A stretch of 64,000 bases of DNA from Gordonia shandongensis DSM 45094 (GTDB lineage Bacteria; Actinomycetota; Actinomycetes; Mycobacteriales; Mycobacteriaceae): contig NZ_AUHE01000001.1 of the NCBI RefSeq assembly GCF_000423025.1, forward strand, positions 248,001-312,000, in the 5' to 3' direction. Positions 36,293-44,591 of the stretch are shown in pieces. The notes below the pieces were generated by a model. That model was not told where the DNA came from and ran no database searches. It saw nothing but the letters and a program-made list of their open reading frames with translations. Each line of letters opens with the position of its first letter. Position 1 is the stretch's first letter. The translations under genes were made by a program, and so were the position numbers.

Positions 36293-36832
36293 ATGGGGAT
36301 CATCATCGGGACCGTCGGGCGCCGGCATGCTGCGGGGAGGCGGATCGCTGCGGGGAGGCGGATCGCCAGGGCCGTGGCCGTCGGCGCGACGCTGGTGACG
36401 GGAGCGGGCATCGCATCGGGGTTCGCGGCGGGTGACGCGGCCGCGGCGGCGGGGTCGTGTCGGGCCGCGACGCCGGTGGCGGCGGTGCAGAAGCTGTTCC
36501 GCGCAATCGACGCCGCCGACGTCGACCGCATCCGTGCGTGCACGGCGGGCGTCGCACACCGCGACTCCCTCGGGCCCGCAGAGCCGATGGCCGCGGAGCT
36601 TCGGGTCAACCGAGCGCGGCGGGGCCCGTCCACCCTGCACGTGCCCGTCGAATACCGCAGGGCGGGACGTGATGCGACAGTCCTCGCGGCCGTGACCCAC
36701 GCGAAGCTGCCGGAGGTCCACGCGGTCGGCGCGAGCGTGACGCGGACGAGCAGCGGCTGGAAGGTGACGACTCTCGACTCCGACGTCGCCGCGATCCCCT
36801 ATCTGGTGGCGCCGCCCGCAGCGTTCCGGTAG
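36293..36832 (+). CDS. Putative secreted protein, unknown function
   Basis: A 179-aa protein with an N-terminal export signal: a basic region containing repeated AAGRRIAAGRRIA (from an 18-nt DNA repeat at about 36325–36362), then a hydrophobic core (about 27–45) ending in alanines. The mature part has two cysteines (SCRAATP and RACTAG) that could pair, and alternating strands such as STLHVPVEYRR and GASVTRTSSGWKVTTL. That gives an NTF2/DUF4878-like impression (a small alpha+beta domain with a helix KLFRAIDAADVDRI), tentative only. The start is supported by GGGGGAAAG. It is isolated between mshA and the zinc operon. Confidence 0.6.
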   Translation: MGIIIGTVGRRHAAGRRIAAGRRIARAVAVGATLVTGAGIASGFAAGDAAAAAGSCRAATPVAAVQKLFRAIDAADVDRIRACTAGVAHRDSLGPAEPMAAELRVNRARRGPSTLHVPVEYRRAGRDATVLAAVTHAKLPEVHAVGASVTRTSSGWKVTTLDSDVAAIPYLVAPPAAFR

Positions 36833-36885
36833 TTCGACGGCACGCCGTCGGCCTGTCCGGTGACGTCCGACGTATGCGCAGGTGG

Positions 36886-36903
36886 GCATTGTTTCGACAA
36901 TGC
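36886..36903. other. 7-bp hairpin with TTCG loop
   Basis: GCATTGT (36886–36892), loop TTCG, ACAATGC (36897–36903). A very stable tetraloop hairpin 54 nt after the secreted-protein stop and 96 nt before the zinc operon. It could terminate the upstream transcript or sit in the zinc operon's promoter region. Confidence 0.5.
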
Positions 36904-36928
36904 GGAATGCGCTGTTTTACACTCTCCC

Positions 36929-36947
36929 GGTAACGGTTTTCATTATC
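36929..36947. promoter_or_regulatory. Fur-family (Zur-like) operator before the zinc ABC operon
   Basis: The 19-bp sequence GGTAACGGTTTTCATTATC matches the classical Fur-box consensus GATAATGATAATCATTATC at 14 of 19 positions, with arms GRTAAYG and CRTTAYC. It lies about 50 nt upstream of the substrate-binding-protein start. Given the zinc-transport operon downstream, Zur is the likely regulator (inference). Confidence 0.6.
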
Positions 36948-36998
36948 CTCGATTGTCGTTATCGCCGATTCCATCGTCTCCGAGAGAGTGGCTCCGCC

Positions 36999-37898
36999 AT
37001 GCCGAACCCGAGCCCCGCACACCGCGCACTCCTGGCCACCCTGGCCGCCACGACGGCGATCGTCGCGACCGCGTGCAGCGGGGCCGACGGGCCCGCCCCC
37101 ACCGACACCCCCGTCGTGGTGGCGTCGACCGATGTGTGGGCCGCCGTCGCCGACGCCGTCGGCGGCGAGCATGCCGACGTCGAGGCCCTCTACTCGTCGC
37201 CGGACGGCGACCCCCACGAGTACGAGGCGTCGAGTGCCGACACCGCCCGCGTGCAGGACGCCAACGTTCTGGTCCTCAACGGCGGCCACTACGACCAGTT
37301 CATGGAGACCGCGGCCGCCGACGCCCGTGGCGCGCGGGTGGTCGCCGCCGATGTCCGGTCGGACGCCGACCGCGGCAACGAGCACGTCTTCTACGACCTG
37401 CAGGCCGTCGCCGAGACCGCCCGGGCGGTGGCGCGCGAACTGGGCGAGGTCGCCCCGAAGCACACCGACTACTACACCGATCGCAGTGACGAGTTCGTTC
37501 GCGGCATCGACGGCCTGCGCGCGCAGCTCACCGGGATCGCCGACCGGCACCGCGACACCCGCGTGGTCTCCACCGAGCCGCTGGCGGCCGCACTCCTGAG
37601 CGACGCCGGCCTCGTCGACGCCGCCCCCGCGGGTTTCGTCGACGCCGTGGAGGAGGGCCGGTCGCCGTCGGCCGCCGACCGCGCGACGTTCGAGGATCTG
37701 CTCACCTCGCATCGCGCCGCGGCGATGATCTACAACACGCAGGCCGTCGACCCCGTCACCCGCGAGATGATGGCGACCGCCCGGCGCGCATCGGTCCCCG
37801 TCGTCCGCTTCAGCGAGACCCTCCCCGAGGGGGTCACCGACTACCTGGCGTGGCAGGGCGGCCAGATCCGCGAACTCGCCGAGGCGCTCGAGAAATGA
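36999..37898 (+). CDS. znuA: Zinc ABC transporter substrate-binding lipoprotein (ZnuA-like)
   Basis: Cluster A-I metal-binding lipoprotein, 299 aa. The signal peptide ends in a TACS lipobox with the lipidated cysteine near residue 26. A metal ligand is in SPDGDPHEYE. A second histidine, in NGGHYDQF, and an acidic ligand near the C-terminus are in typical places. ATG 36999 is chosen because it begins the signal peptide; an in-frame upstream ATG would place 39 unrelated residues before it. It overlaps the ATPase gene by 4 nt (ATGA). Confidence 0.9.
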   Translation: MPNPSPAHRALLATLAATTAIVATACSGADGPAPTDTPVVVASTDVWAAVADAVGGEHADVEALYSSPDGDPHEYEASSADTARVQDANVLVLNGGHYDQFMETAAADARGARVVAADVRSDADRGNEHVFYDLQAVAETARAVARELGEVAPKHTDYYTDRSDEFVRGIDGLRAQLTGIADRHRDTRVVSTEPLAAALLSDAGLVDAAPAGFVDAVEEGRSPSAADRATFEDLLTSHRAAAMIYNTQAVDPVTREMMATARRASVPVVRFSETLPEGVTDYLAWQGGQIRELAEALEK

Positions 37899-38725
37899 GC
37901 ACACCGGTGGTGAGTCTGCGTGATGCGCGCCTCGACCTCGGCGGCCGCGCCCTGTGGGGCGGCCTCGACCTGGACGTCCATCCCGGCGAGTTCATCGCGG
38001 TGCTCGGGCCGAACGGGTCGGGCAAGACCTCGCTGCTGCGGGCCATCCTGCGTCAGACGGCGTTGTCGACCGGGACCGTCGAGCATCGCGGCGACATCGG
38101 CTACGTGCCCCAGCAGCATGCGGAGGACTCCGATTCGATGATGCTTCGCGGCCGCGACCTGGTCGGATTCGGCGTCGACGGCGCCTCCTGGGGCCTCGGG
38201 TTCCGCGGGCGCGGACGTCGGCGCGCGCTCGTCGACTCGGCGATCGCGCAGGTGGGTGCCGAGCAGTTCGCCGACAGTCCGCTGGGACTGCTGTCGGGTG
38301 GTGAGCAGCAGCGTCTGCGGATCGCCCAGGCCCTCACCCGCGACCCGTCCGTCCTCTTGTGCGACGAGCCGCTGGCGAGCCTCGACCTGTCGAGTCAACG
38401 CCGCGTCGTCGACCTCCTCGACGCCCGCCGCGCACGCAGCGCGACCGCGATACTGTTCGTCACCCACGAACTCAATCCCGTCCTCCCTTTCGTCGACCGC
38501 GTGCTGTACCTGGCCGGCGGCTCGTTCCGCATCGGCGCGGTCGAGGAGGTGATGACCTCGCGCACCCTCACCGAGCTGTACGGCAGTCCGGTCGAGGTGT
38601 TGCGGATCGGCGGTCGTCTCGTCGTCCTCGGCGGCGAGGACGACCACCACTGCGACACGCACCCCTACCCGGGTGACGCGCTCGGCACCGATGCCGGGTT
38701 CGCGGTGGCCGGAGACGACCTGTGA
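37895..38725 (+). CDS. znuC: Zinc ABC transporter ATP-binding protein (ZnuC-like)
   Basis: ABC ATPase, 276 aa: Walker A GPNGSGKTS, Q-loop YVPQQHAE, signature LSGGEQQRLRIAQAL, Walker B LLCDEPLASLD and H-loop THELN. A C-terminal extension of about 45 residues contains GGEDDHHCDTH, a His/Cys cluster that could bind zinc and sense cytosolic metal. It is coupled at both ends: ATGA overlap with the lipoprotein gene and GTGA overlap with the permease gene. Confidence 0.9.
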   Translation: MSTPVVSLRDARLDLGGRALWGGLDLDVHPGEFIAVLGPNGSGKTSLLRAILRQTALSTGTVEHRGDIGYVPQQHAEDSDSMMLRGRDLVGFGVDGASWGLGFRGRGRRRALVDSAIAQVGAEQFADSPLGLLSGGEQQRLRIAQALTRDPSVLLCDEPLASLDLSSQRRVVDLLDARRARSATAILFVTHELNPVLPFVDRVLYLAGGSFRIGAVEEVMTSRTLTELYGSPVEVLRIGGRLVVLGGEDDHHCDTHPYPGDALGTDAGFAVAGDDL

Positions 38726-39582
38726 CCGACGGTGCCGTGGTCCTCGCGGCCGATCTCGGTGATTTCTGGAACTACTCGCAGACCGCCGACCTGCTTTCGC
38801 GCGGCTTCGTTCAGGAGTCGCTCATCGCCTTGGCTCTGCTCGGCCTCATCGGCGGCGTACTCGGCCCGATGATCGTCGCGCGGCAGATGAGCTTCGCCGT
38901 GCACGGCGCCGCCGAACTGTCGTTCACCGGCGCCTCAGCCGCGCTGCTCGCGGGCGTGAGCGTCAACGTCGGCGGGATCGTCGGCGCCGTCCTGGCCGCC
39001 GCGGTCTTCGGTGTACTCGGCAACCGGGCGCGTGAACGCGATTCGGTGATCGGCGCCGTGATGGCCTTCGGCCTCGGTCTCGGCGTGCTGTTCCTGAGCT
39101 TGTACGGCCGCGTCGGGACGGGCTTCTCTCTTCTCACCGGCCAGGTCGTCAGCGTGGGCCGCGAGGGGCTGATCGCCGTCTCGATCACCGCTGCGGTGAT
39201 CCTCGTCGTGTTCGCCGCGATCTATCGTCCCCTGCTGTTCGCGAGCCTCGATCCGCGGGTGGCGGCGGCCTCGGGTGTCCCGGTCCGCGCCATCGCGGTG
39301 GTGTTCGCGATCCTCGTCGGGCTGGCGGCGGCGCAGGGGGTGCAGATCATCGGCGCGCTGCTGGTGATGAGCCTGCTCATCACCCCGGCCGCTGCGGCCG
39401 CTCGGCTCTCGGCGAACCCCACGACCGTCTTGATCCTGTCGGTGGTGTTCGCGGAGGTCTCGGCAGTCGGCGGGCTCATCGCCTCGCTGGCTCCCGAACT
39501 CCCCGTCTCGGTCCTGGTGACCACCATCTCGTTCGCAATCTACGTGGTCTGCCGCATCATCGGGTTGCGCGCGCGGGATTAG
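38722..39582 (+). CDS. znuB: Zinc ABC transporter permease (ZnuB-like)
   Basis: ABC-3 family permease, 286 aa, with about eight to nine helices. It has the coupling region around LASLDPRVAAASGVPVR, and QGVQIIGALLVMSLLITPAAAA is characteristic of ZnuB/MntB permeases. It starts at GTG 38722 overlapping the ATPase gene and closes the three-gene operon. Specificity for zinc rather than manganese is inferred from the promoter box and the substrate-binding protein. Confidence 0.9.
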   Translation: MTDGAVVLAADLGDFWNYSQTADLLSRGFVQESLIALALLGLIGGVLGPMIVARQMSFAVHGAAELSFTGASAALLAGVSVNVGGIVGAVLAAAVFGVLGNRARERDSVIGAVMAFGLGLGVLFLSLYGRVGTGFSLLTGQVVSVGREGLIAVSITAAVILVVFAAIYRPLLFASLDPRVAAASGVPVRAIAVVFAILVGLAAAQGVQIIGALLVMSLLITPAAAAARLSANPTTVLILSVVFAEVSAVGGLIASLAPELPVSVLVTTISFAIYVVCRIIGLRARD

Positions 39583-39659
39583 CGACCGGCCGCACCGGGC
39601 TCGCGTCAGCCGATCGCGAACAGAACCCGAATTGTCCGACCCCGCGAGTATCATCGAAC

Positions 39660-41495
39660 ATGAGTTCGAGATGGTTCGAGTTCGAGATCACGGCCAACGT
39701 GATCGGAAGTTTCGGGGAGGACGCCATGACCGCGACGATGATCTTTCCGCCCGGACCGGGCAACCCCGGTCCCGGTCCGGCATTGCGTGGGCCCGGCGAG
39801 TTGGCGGAACCGTCGGTGACGGTCACCGATGAGGAGTTGGTGATCCGACTCCCCCGACCCGCCGGAGCGGCCGGCCGCGCAGCGGACCCCGAGGATGGGG
39901 CAGAAGCCGGGGGCGGTCAGGGCGCCGAGGGTGCCGGAGATGCTGGGCGTGATGATGCGGCGATGATGCTCTTCGCCGCCCGCGCCGACTCCTTCCACGG
40001 CCTGGTCCTCTGGCACCGGTATCGGGCCATCTACGACCTGGCCAGCGACCGGATCGCCGAGGCGAATGCTGCCGCCGACGCCAACACCGCTGCCGATGCC
40101 GCCGGGGACGGGGGCGGTGATGTGTTCACGCGGCTTTATGATCCGCTGTGTCAGGTCGCCGCCTCCTACGCGGTGGTGGCCGGAGTGCGGCAGTGCACCG
40201 CCGAACGCTTCGTCGATGAGTCCCTCGCCTGCTTCGACCGCATCCCGGCCATCGGCCGCCTCCTGCGCGACGGGGTCCTGACACCGTTCTGGTTCCGCCG
40301 CGCCATCGAACAAACCGCCCTCATCGAGGATCCCGATCTCCTGGCGTTCATCGACACCGAAGCCGCTCGCCGCCTCACGATCATCGGCGGGCTCACCGCA
40401 CGGCGGGTGGAGAACACCATCGCCCACATCGTGGCCGCACACGACCCCGACGCGGTCACCACCACCCGCGAAGACACCCGCGCCCAGAAAAAGGTCCTCG
40501 TCGCACCGGTGACCGATACGGTCTCCGACCTGATCATCACCACCTCCACCGAAGATGCGGTGTTGTGCAAGGACACCATCGATGCGGTCATCGCCGGAGT
40601 GTGCCGCCACGATCCGCGCACCAAAGGAGAACGACGCGCTGATGCGGCCGTCGCCCGCCTGACCGGCACCCCGTTCGTCTGCGCGTGCGAACGCCCCGAT
40701 TGTGCCGCTGAGCTCTCCGATCACGATGTGGCGGCGCGGTGTGCGAGCATCGTCCTGCACGTCGTGGTCCGCCAAGAAACCCTCGACGGCACCGTCGACA
40801 CACCGGCACTCCTGGACGGCTACGGACCCATCTCCGCCGCCCACGCCCGAGACTTAGCGAAACGCCCCGACGCGGTCACCCGAGACCTCGACCTCAGTCG
40901 GCTCCTGGACCGCACCGCGCAACGCGGCAACCCGTACCGACCCACCGCCGTCTTAGACACGGCGGTGCGGGGCCTGTTCGGCACGTGTTCGTGGGTCGGG
41001 TGTGATCGACCGGCGTGGCGGTGCGATCTGGATCATGTCACCGAGTACAACCATGCCGATCCGGGTTCGGGTGGGCCGACGTGTGCATGCAACCTCAACC
41101 CCAAGTGCCGCTTCCACCACGGACTGAAAACCCACACCCGCGGCTGGCTCGACGACCAGATCACCGACGCCCACGGCATCGTCTGGACCGAGATCACCAC
41201 CCCCGAAGGCATCACCATCCGCCGCCAGGCCGCCAACACCTGGCTGCTCCCCGAACTCGGACTCCTACCCTGCGATCACAGCGACCCGACCACGGACGAC
41301 CCGGACGGCGATCCCGCCAACGCGACACGCCGAACAACCGGACACGCCGAGAACGCACCAAAACGCACACGCACCCGCCTCGAGGCCAAACACCGATACC
41401 GGATGCAACAACGGGCGATCAACCGCCGCCACCGCGAAACCGACCAAGCACTCGCCGCACTCCATTCGACCGACGACGACCTGCCGCCCTTCTGA
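39660..41495 (+). CDS. 13E12-type DUF222/HNH endonuclease-like protein
   Basis: A 611-aa member of the multicopy 13E12 repeat family of Mycobacteriales. An N-terminal low-complexity Gly/Ala/Pro segment (to about residue 115) is followed by the DUF222 helical domain (about 120–430). A C-terminal HNH domain reads CDLDHVTEYNHADPGSGG, then two cysteines (CACNLNPKC) and FHHGLKTH, so all zinc/catalytic positions look intact. The biological role is unknown; copies in other genomes often vary and may be mobile. ATG 39660 or 39726 could be the start. The stop is in an 18-nt repeat. Confidence 0.85.
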   Translation: MSSRWFEFEITANVIGSFGEDAMTATMIFPPGPGNPGPGPALRGPGELAEPSVTVTDEELVIRLPRPAGAAGRAADPEDGAEAGGGQGAEGAGDAGRDDAAMMLFAARADSFHGLVLWHRYRAIYDLASDRIAEANAAADANTAADAAGDGGGDVFTRLYDPLCQVAASYAVVAGVRQCTAERFVDESLACFDRIPAIGRLLRDGVLTPFWFRRAIEQTALIEDPDLLAFIDTEAARRLTIIGGLTARRVENTIAHIVAAHDPDAVTTTREDTRAQKKVLVAPVTDTVSDLIITTSTEDAVLCKDTIDAVIAGVCRHDPRTKGERRADAAVARLTGTPFVCACERPDCAAELSDHDVAARCASIVLHVVVRQETLDGTVDTPALLDGYGPISAAHARDLAKRPDAVTRDLDLSRLLDRTAQRGNPYRPTAVLDTAVRGLFGTCSWVGCDRPAWRCDLDHVTEYNHADPGSGGPTCACNLNPKCRFHHGLKTHTRGWLDDQITDAHGIVWTEITTPEGITIRRQAANTWLLPELGLLPCDHSDPTTDDPDGDPANATRRTTGHAENAPKRTRTRLEAKHRYRMQQRAINRRHRETDQALAALHSTDDDLPPF

Positions 41496-41518
41496 CCCGC
41501 CCCGCCCTTCTGAACCCG
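41484..41518. repeat. 18-nt tandem duplication containing the 13E12-gene stop
   Basis: CCGCCCTTCTGACCCG (from 41484) and CCGCCCTTCTGAACCCG (41502–41518), offset 18 nt. The first copy contains the TGA stop at 41493–41495, and the second repeats it in frame. Confidence 0.85.
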
Positions 41519-41537
41519 GCCGCCTGGCGCCACCGGG

Positions 41538-42038
41538 TCACTCCTCGGGACCTCCCGGGTTGCATCTGGTCGCGATCATCTCATCGGGCGAGACCACTGG
41601 ACGGTCGGGTTCCAGGTTCCAACTGGGTTTCTCGGGATCGATGAGGCGGGCGAACGTCCAGTGACAGTCGAACTGTTCCTTCATCCCCGGGGTGTCGGCC
41701 CCGGGTTCGCGGTCGAGGACTTCGCGCCACGCCTCATCGCCCGCCGTCGGCGACGAGACGTCACGGCCGTTGCGCGTCGGCACGATCTGCAGGCTCGGCC
41801 CGACCTCCGTCTGCACCCACGACAAGGACGCGATGTACGGCGGCGGAAGCACCGGCGTAGTCGAGGGGGTCGCACTGGAAGCCGCTGGATTCGACGTGGG
41901 TGGGACGGACTCTGAGGCCGATGCCCGCGTCGTCGGTGCGGTCACATCGTCGGCCGCGTCGGTGCCGCACGCCGCAACGGTCATGGCGACCAGGGTCACG
42001 GCGGCGACCACGGTCCCGGCGGCGGCGCCTCGTCTCAT
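41538..42038 (-). CDS. DUF2599-type lipoprotein
   Basis: A 166-aa lipoprotein. The signal peptide has lipobox VAAC (cysteine near residue 24), then a Ser/Thr/Pro-rich linker of about 45 residues. The C-terminal domain has WVQTEVGPSLQIVPT, then DTPGMKEQFDCHWTFA and KPSWNLEPDRPVV, with ATRCNPGG at the end. That pattern fits DUF2599, common in mycobacterial relatives. Two cysteines probably form a disulfide. ATG at 42038 overlaps the esterase stop (ATGA), so both are co-translated. Function unknown. Confidence 0.75.
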   Translation of the reverse strand: MRRGAAAGTVVAAVTLVAMTVAACGTDAADDVTAPTTRASASESVPPTSNPAASSATPSTTPVLPPPYIASLSWVQTEVGPSLQIVPTRNGRDVSSPTAGDEAWREVLDREPGADTPGMKEQFDCHWTFARLIDPEKPSWNLEPDRPVVSPDEMIATRCNPGGPEE

Positions 42039-43648
42039 CCCCGACTTCCGGCGCCGGAACCGCCGGTGATGCCGGCACCGGGCACCCGTCCGACGCCGGC
42101 GCGCACTTCGCGGTGCACTCGTTCCCAGGCACGGCGCTTGACGCCGTCGGGGTCGATCTCGACGCGCGTCGGATCGTCGATCACCATCACCGCCCGGTTG
42201 TCGGTGGTGTATCGAGGCCACGACGGCGACGGTTCACCGCTGCGCGCGAACCAGCTCCACAGTCCCTGGATGGTCGCGGTGATCCGCTTGGTCGACCGCC
42301 AGCTGCCGGCTGCGGCGAGGCCGGCGCCGATCGGGTCGCGGTAGATCCCGAACACCGCGAACAGCTCGGTGGCGTGAGTCGCGCCGATGCCGCCGACCTT
42401 CAACAGTGTCGGCGCATAGTCGTAGCGGTAGACGTAGGTCGGCGCGTGGGCGCTGTGATAGCCGGCGAACATCGTCGTCGGAATCCAGAACGTCGCGTCG
42501 GCCGAGAGCCGGACCCGGTCACCGCGGCCCGGGTAGAGGCGTTCGAGTTCCTCGACCGTCTCCTGATCGTCGACACCGACCAGGTACGTGCCAGCGTCGG
42601 GCAGGATGTTCCAGAACCTGGCGAACAGTTCACCCTCGTCGCGGTTGTTGCCGATGATCGTGGGGACCGCGTGGGTCCGCCCGAGTCGGGCCGCCTCCAT
42701 CGGGAGGAGCGGCAGATAGTCGCCGTCGGCGACGGGGGCGAACGGCATCGGATCCGAGGTCTGGGCGCCGCGCGCGAAGCCCATCATCTTGTTTCCCGTC
42801 CGCAGCAGGTCGAGGGGTCCGGCACCGTCGACCACGCGGGCCACCGTCTCCGGATCGAGCGGCTCCTCGTCACGCTCCGCACCCCGACGCCTAGTCGGAT
42901 CCATGAGAAGTCGCACGAACTCGTCGGCGAACAGGTCGGCGTTATCCTTACCGACCGCCAGATCGAGGGCCGGGCTCTGCGCGATCGCCCCCGAGAACAA
43001 TCCTTCGGCGGCCGGTGTCGCCAGCAGTGCGGTGACGGCCGACCCGCCCGCGCTCTCACCGAAGACGGTGACGCGGTTGGGGTCGCCGCCGAATGCGGCG
43101 ATGTTGCGTTGCACCCATTCGAGTCCGGCGACCATGTCGCGGAGTCCGGGATTCGCATCGAACTGGCGCTCCGGGGTGGAGTACGAGCTCAGGTCGAGGA
43201 AGCCGAACGGCCCGAATCGGTAGTTCAGCGTCACGACGATGACGTCGCGCGCCCGCGCCAGATACGAGCCGTCGTAGATCGGGGTCGACGTGCCGCCCAG
43301 AATGTAGGCGCCCCCGTAGATGAACACCAGCACGGGGCGCGGGGTCGTCGAGGCCGACTCGGGCGCGAACACGTTGAGCGTCAGGCAGTCCTCGCTACGC
43401 GGCTGGAACCGTCCGGCACCGCGGGCGGTGAACAGTTTCTCCTGGATCGGCGCATACCCGTAGTCGTGGCATTCGCGGACGCCCGGCCACGGTTCGACGG
43501 GCCTCGGTGCACGCCACCGGTACTTCCCCACCGGGGGTTCGGCGAAGGGGATGCCGCGCCACGAGATCGTGCCGCGGCGGCCGCCCCGCCCACGCTTGCC
43601 GTCGACCACTCCGTCCGCGGTCTGCACCACGGTATTCGCTACTGCCAT
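42035..43648 (-). CDS. Type-B carboxylesterase/lipase
   Basis: Alpha/beta-hydrolase of 537 aa. It has the oxyanion loop FIYGGAYILGG, SEDCLTLNVF, and the nucleophile elbow FGESAGGSAV. The acid residue is probably within GNNRDEGELF, and the histidine in IGATHATELFAVFG. No signal peptide. It resembles mycobacterial LipT/para-nitrobenzyl esterase-like proteins. Start at ATG 43648. It is coupled to the downstream lipoprotein by a 4-nt overlap. Confidence 0.9.
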   Translation of the reverse strand: MAVANTVVQTADGVVDGKRGRGGRRGTISWRGIPFAEPPVGKYRWRAPRPVEPWPGVRECHDYGYAPIQEKLFTARGAGRFQPRSEDCLTLNVFAPESASTTPRPVLVFIYGGAYILGGTSTPIYDGSYLARARDVIVVTLNYRFGPFGFLDLSSYSTPERQFDANPGLRDMVAGLEWVQRNIAAFGGDPNRVTVFGESAGGSAVTALLATPAAEGLFSGAIAQSPALDLAVGKDNADLFADEFVRLLMDPTRRRGAERDEEPLDPETVARVVDGAGPLDLLRTGNKMMGFARGAQTSDPMPFAPVADGDYLPLLPMEAARLGRTHAVPTIIGNNRDEGELFARFWNILPDAGTYLVGVDDQETVEELERLYPGRGDRVRLSADATFWIPTTMFAGYHSAHAPTYVYRYDYAPTLLKVGGIGATHATELFAVFGIYRDPIGAGLAAAGSWRSTKRITATIQGLWSWFARSGEPSPSWPRYTTDNRAVMVIDDPTRVEIDPDGVKRRAWERVHREVRAGVGRVPGAGITGGSGAGSRG

Positions 43649-43670
43649 TCCCCGACCCTAATGCCCGCCC

Positions 43671-44591
43671 CTATTTCGCGGTCAGGGTCCGCGAGCCCCC
43701 GGTTCGGCGAGCGCGTGCCGCCAGGAGACTGTCTGCGGTCAGCACGAGCAACGCCACCCAGACGATGCCGAACCCGATCCACCGCTGCGGCGGGAGGTGT
43801 TCGCCGAGGAGCAGCACCGCGCACAGCAGCTGCAGGATGGGCGTGATGAATTGAATGAGACCCACGGTCACCAGCGGTATTCGCCGTGCTGCTGTCGCGA
43901 AGAGCAGCAGCGGAACAGCTGTCACCACGCCCGACGAGACCAGCAGCCAGGTGTGGCCGGCCCCGTGGGCGGCGAAGGCCAGTCCCGCGGGGGTGACGCC
44001 GACGATCACCAGGACCACGGCGGCTGCCGGAGCGAGGACCGCCGTCTCGAGGGTGAGTCCGTGCAGGGCCGGGAGGTGGGCGCCGACCTTGTTCTTCACG
44101 AGCCCGTACAGGGCGAAGGACCCCGCGAGGGTCACCGACACCGTGGGGAATGAGCCGCCCGCCACCGCCAGGTAGACGGCCGCGACGAGTCCGACTCCGA
44201 CGGCGGCCCACTGGAGGGGTCGCAGCCGTTCGCCCAGGACGACGACGCCCAGTCCGACGGTCGCGATCGGGTTGAGGAAGTATCCGAGTGCCGCGTCGCT
44301 GGTGTGGCCGGATGTCACGGCGGCGACGTACACCACCCAGTTGGTCGCGATGAGCAGCGCGGCCGCGGTGACGCCGGCGACGAGTCTCGGTTGGCGGCGC
44401 AGCGGAGCGATCCACGCCCAGTCGCGCATCACCAGCAGCAGGCCGCCGCACACGACGAGCGTCCACAGGATGCGGTGCGCGAGGATCTCCCACGGGCCCG
44501 CCGGGCGGAGGGCGTCGAAGAACAGTGGGAACAGACCCCAGATGCCGTAGGCGCCGAAACCGGCGACGACCCCGGCGGCCCGGCGATTCAC
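43671..44591 (-). CDS. EamA-family transporter RarD-like
   Basis: Drug/metabolite transporter superfamily member of 306 aa with ten hydrophobic helices in two EamA repeats. FGAYGIWGLFPLFF and HRILWTL at the N-terminus, and SDAALGYFLNPI in the middle, are characteristic of RarD. GTG 44591 overlaps the pxpA stop (GTGA). Substrate unknown; it may export a metabolite. Confidence 0.88.
   Translation of the reverse strand: MNRRAAGVVAGFGAYGIWGLFPLFFDALRPAGPWEILAHRILWTLVVCGGLLLVMRDWAWIAPLRRQPRLVAGVTAAALLIATNWVVYVAAVTSGHTSDAALGYFLNPIATVGLGVVVLGERLRPLQWAAVGVGLVAAVYLAVAGGSFPTVSVTLAGSFALYGLVKNKVGAHLPALHGLTLETAVLAPAAAVVLVIVGVTPAGLAFAAHGAGHTWLLVSSGVVTAVPLLLFATAARRIPLVTVGLIQFITPILQLLCAVLLLGEHLPPQRWIGFGIVWVALLVLTADSLLAARARRTGGSRTLTAK

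Noticed and set aside
39660..41495. 13E12 gene as an intact mobile element
   Set aside because: It has an HNH-like domain, but I found no flanking inverted repeats, target duplication or second mobility gene, so it is reported only as a gene.
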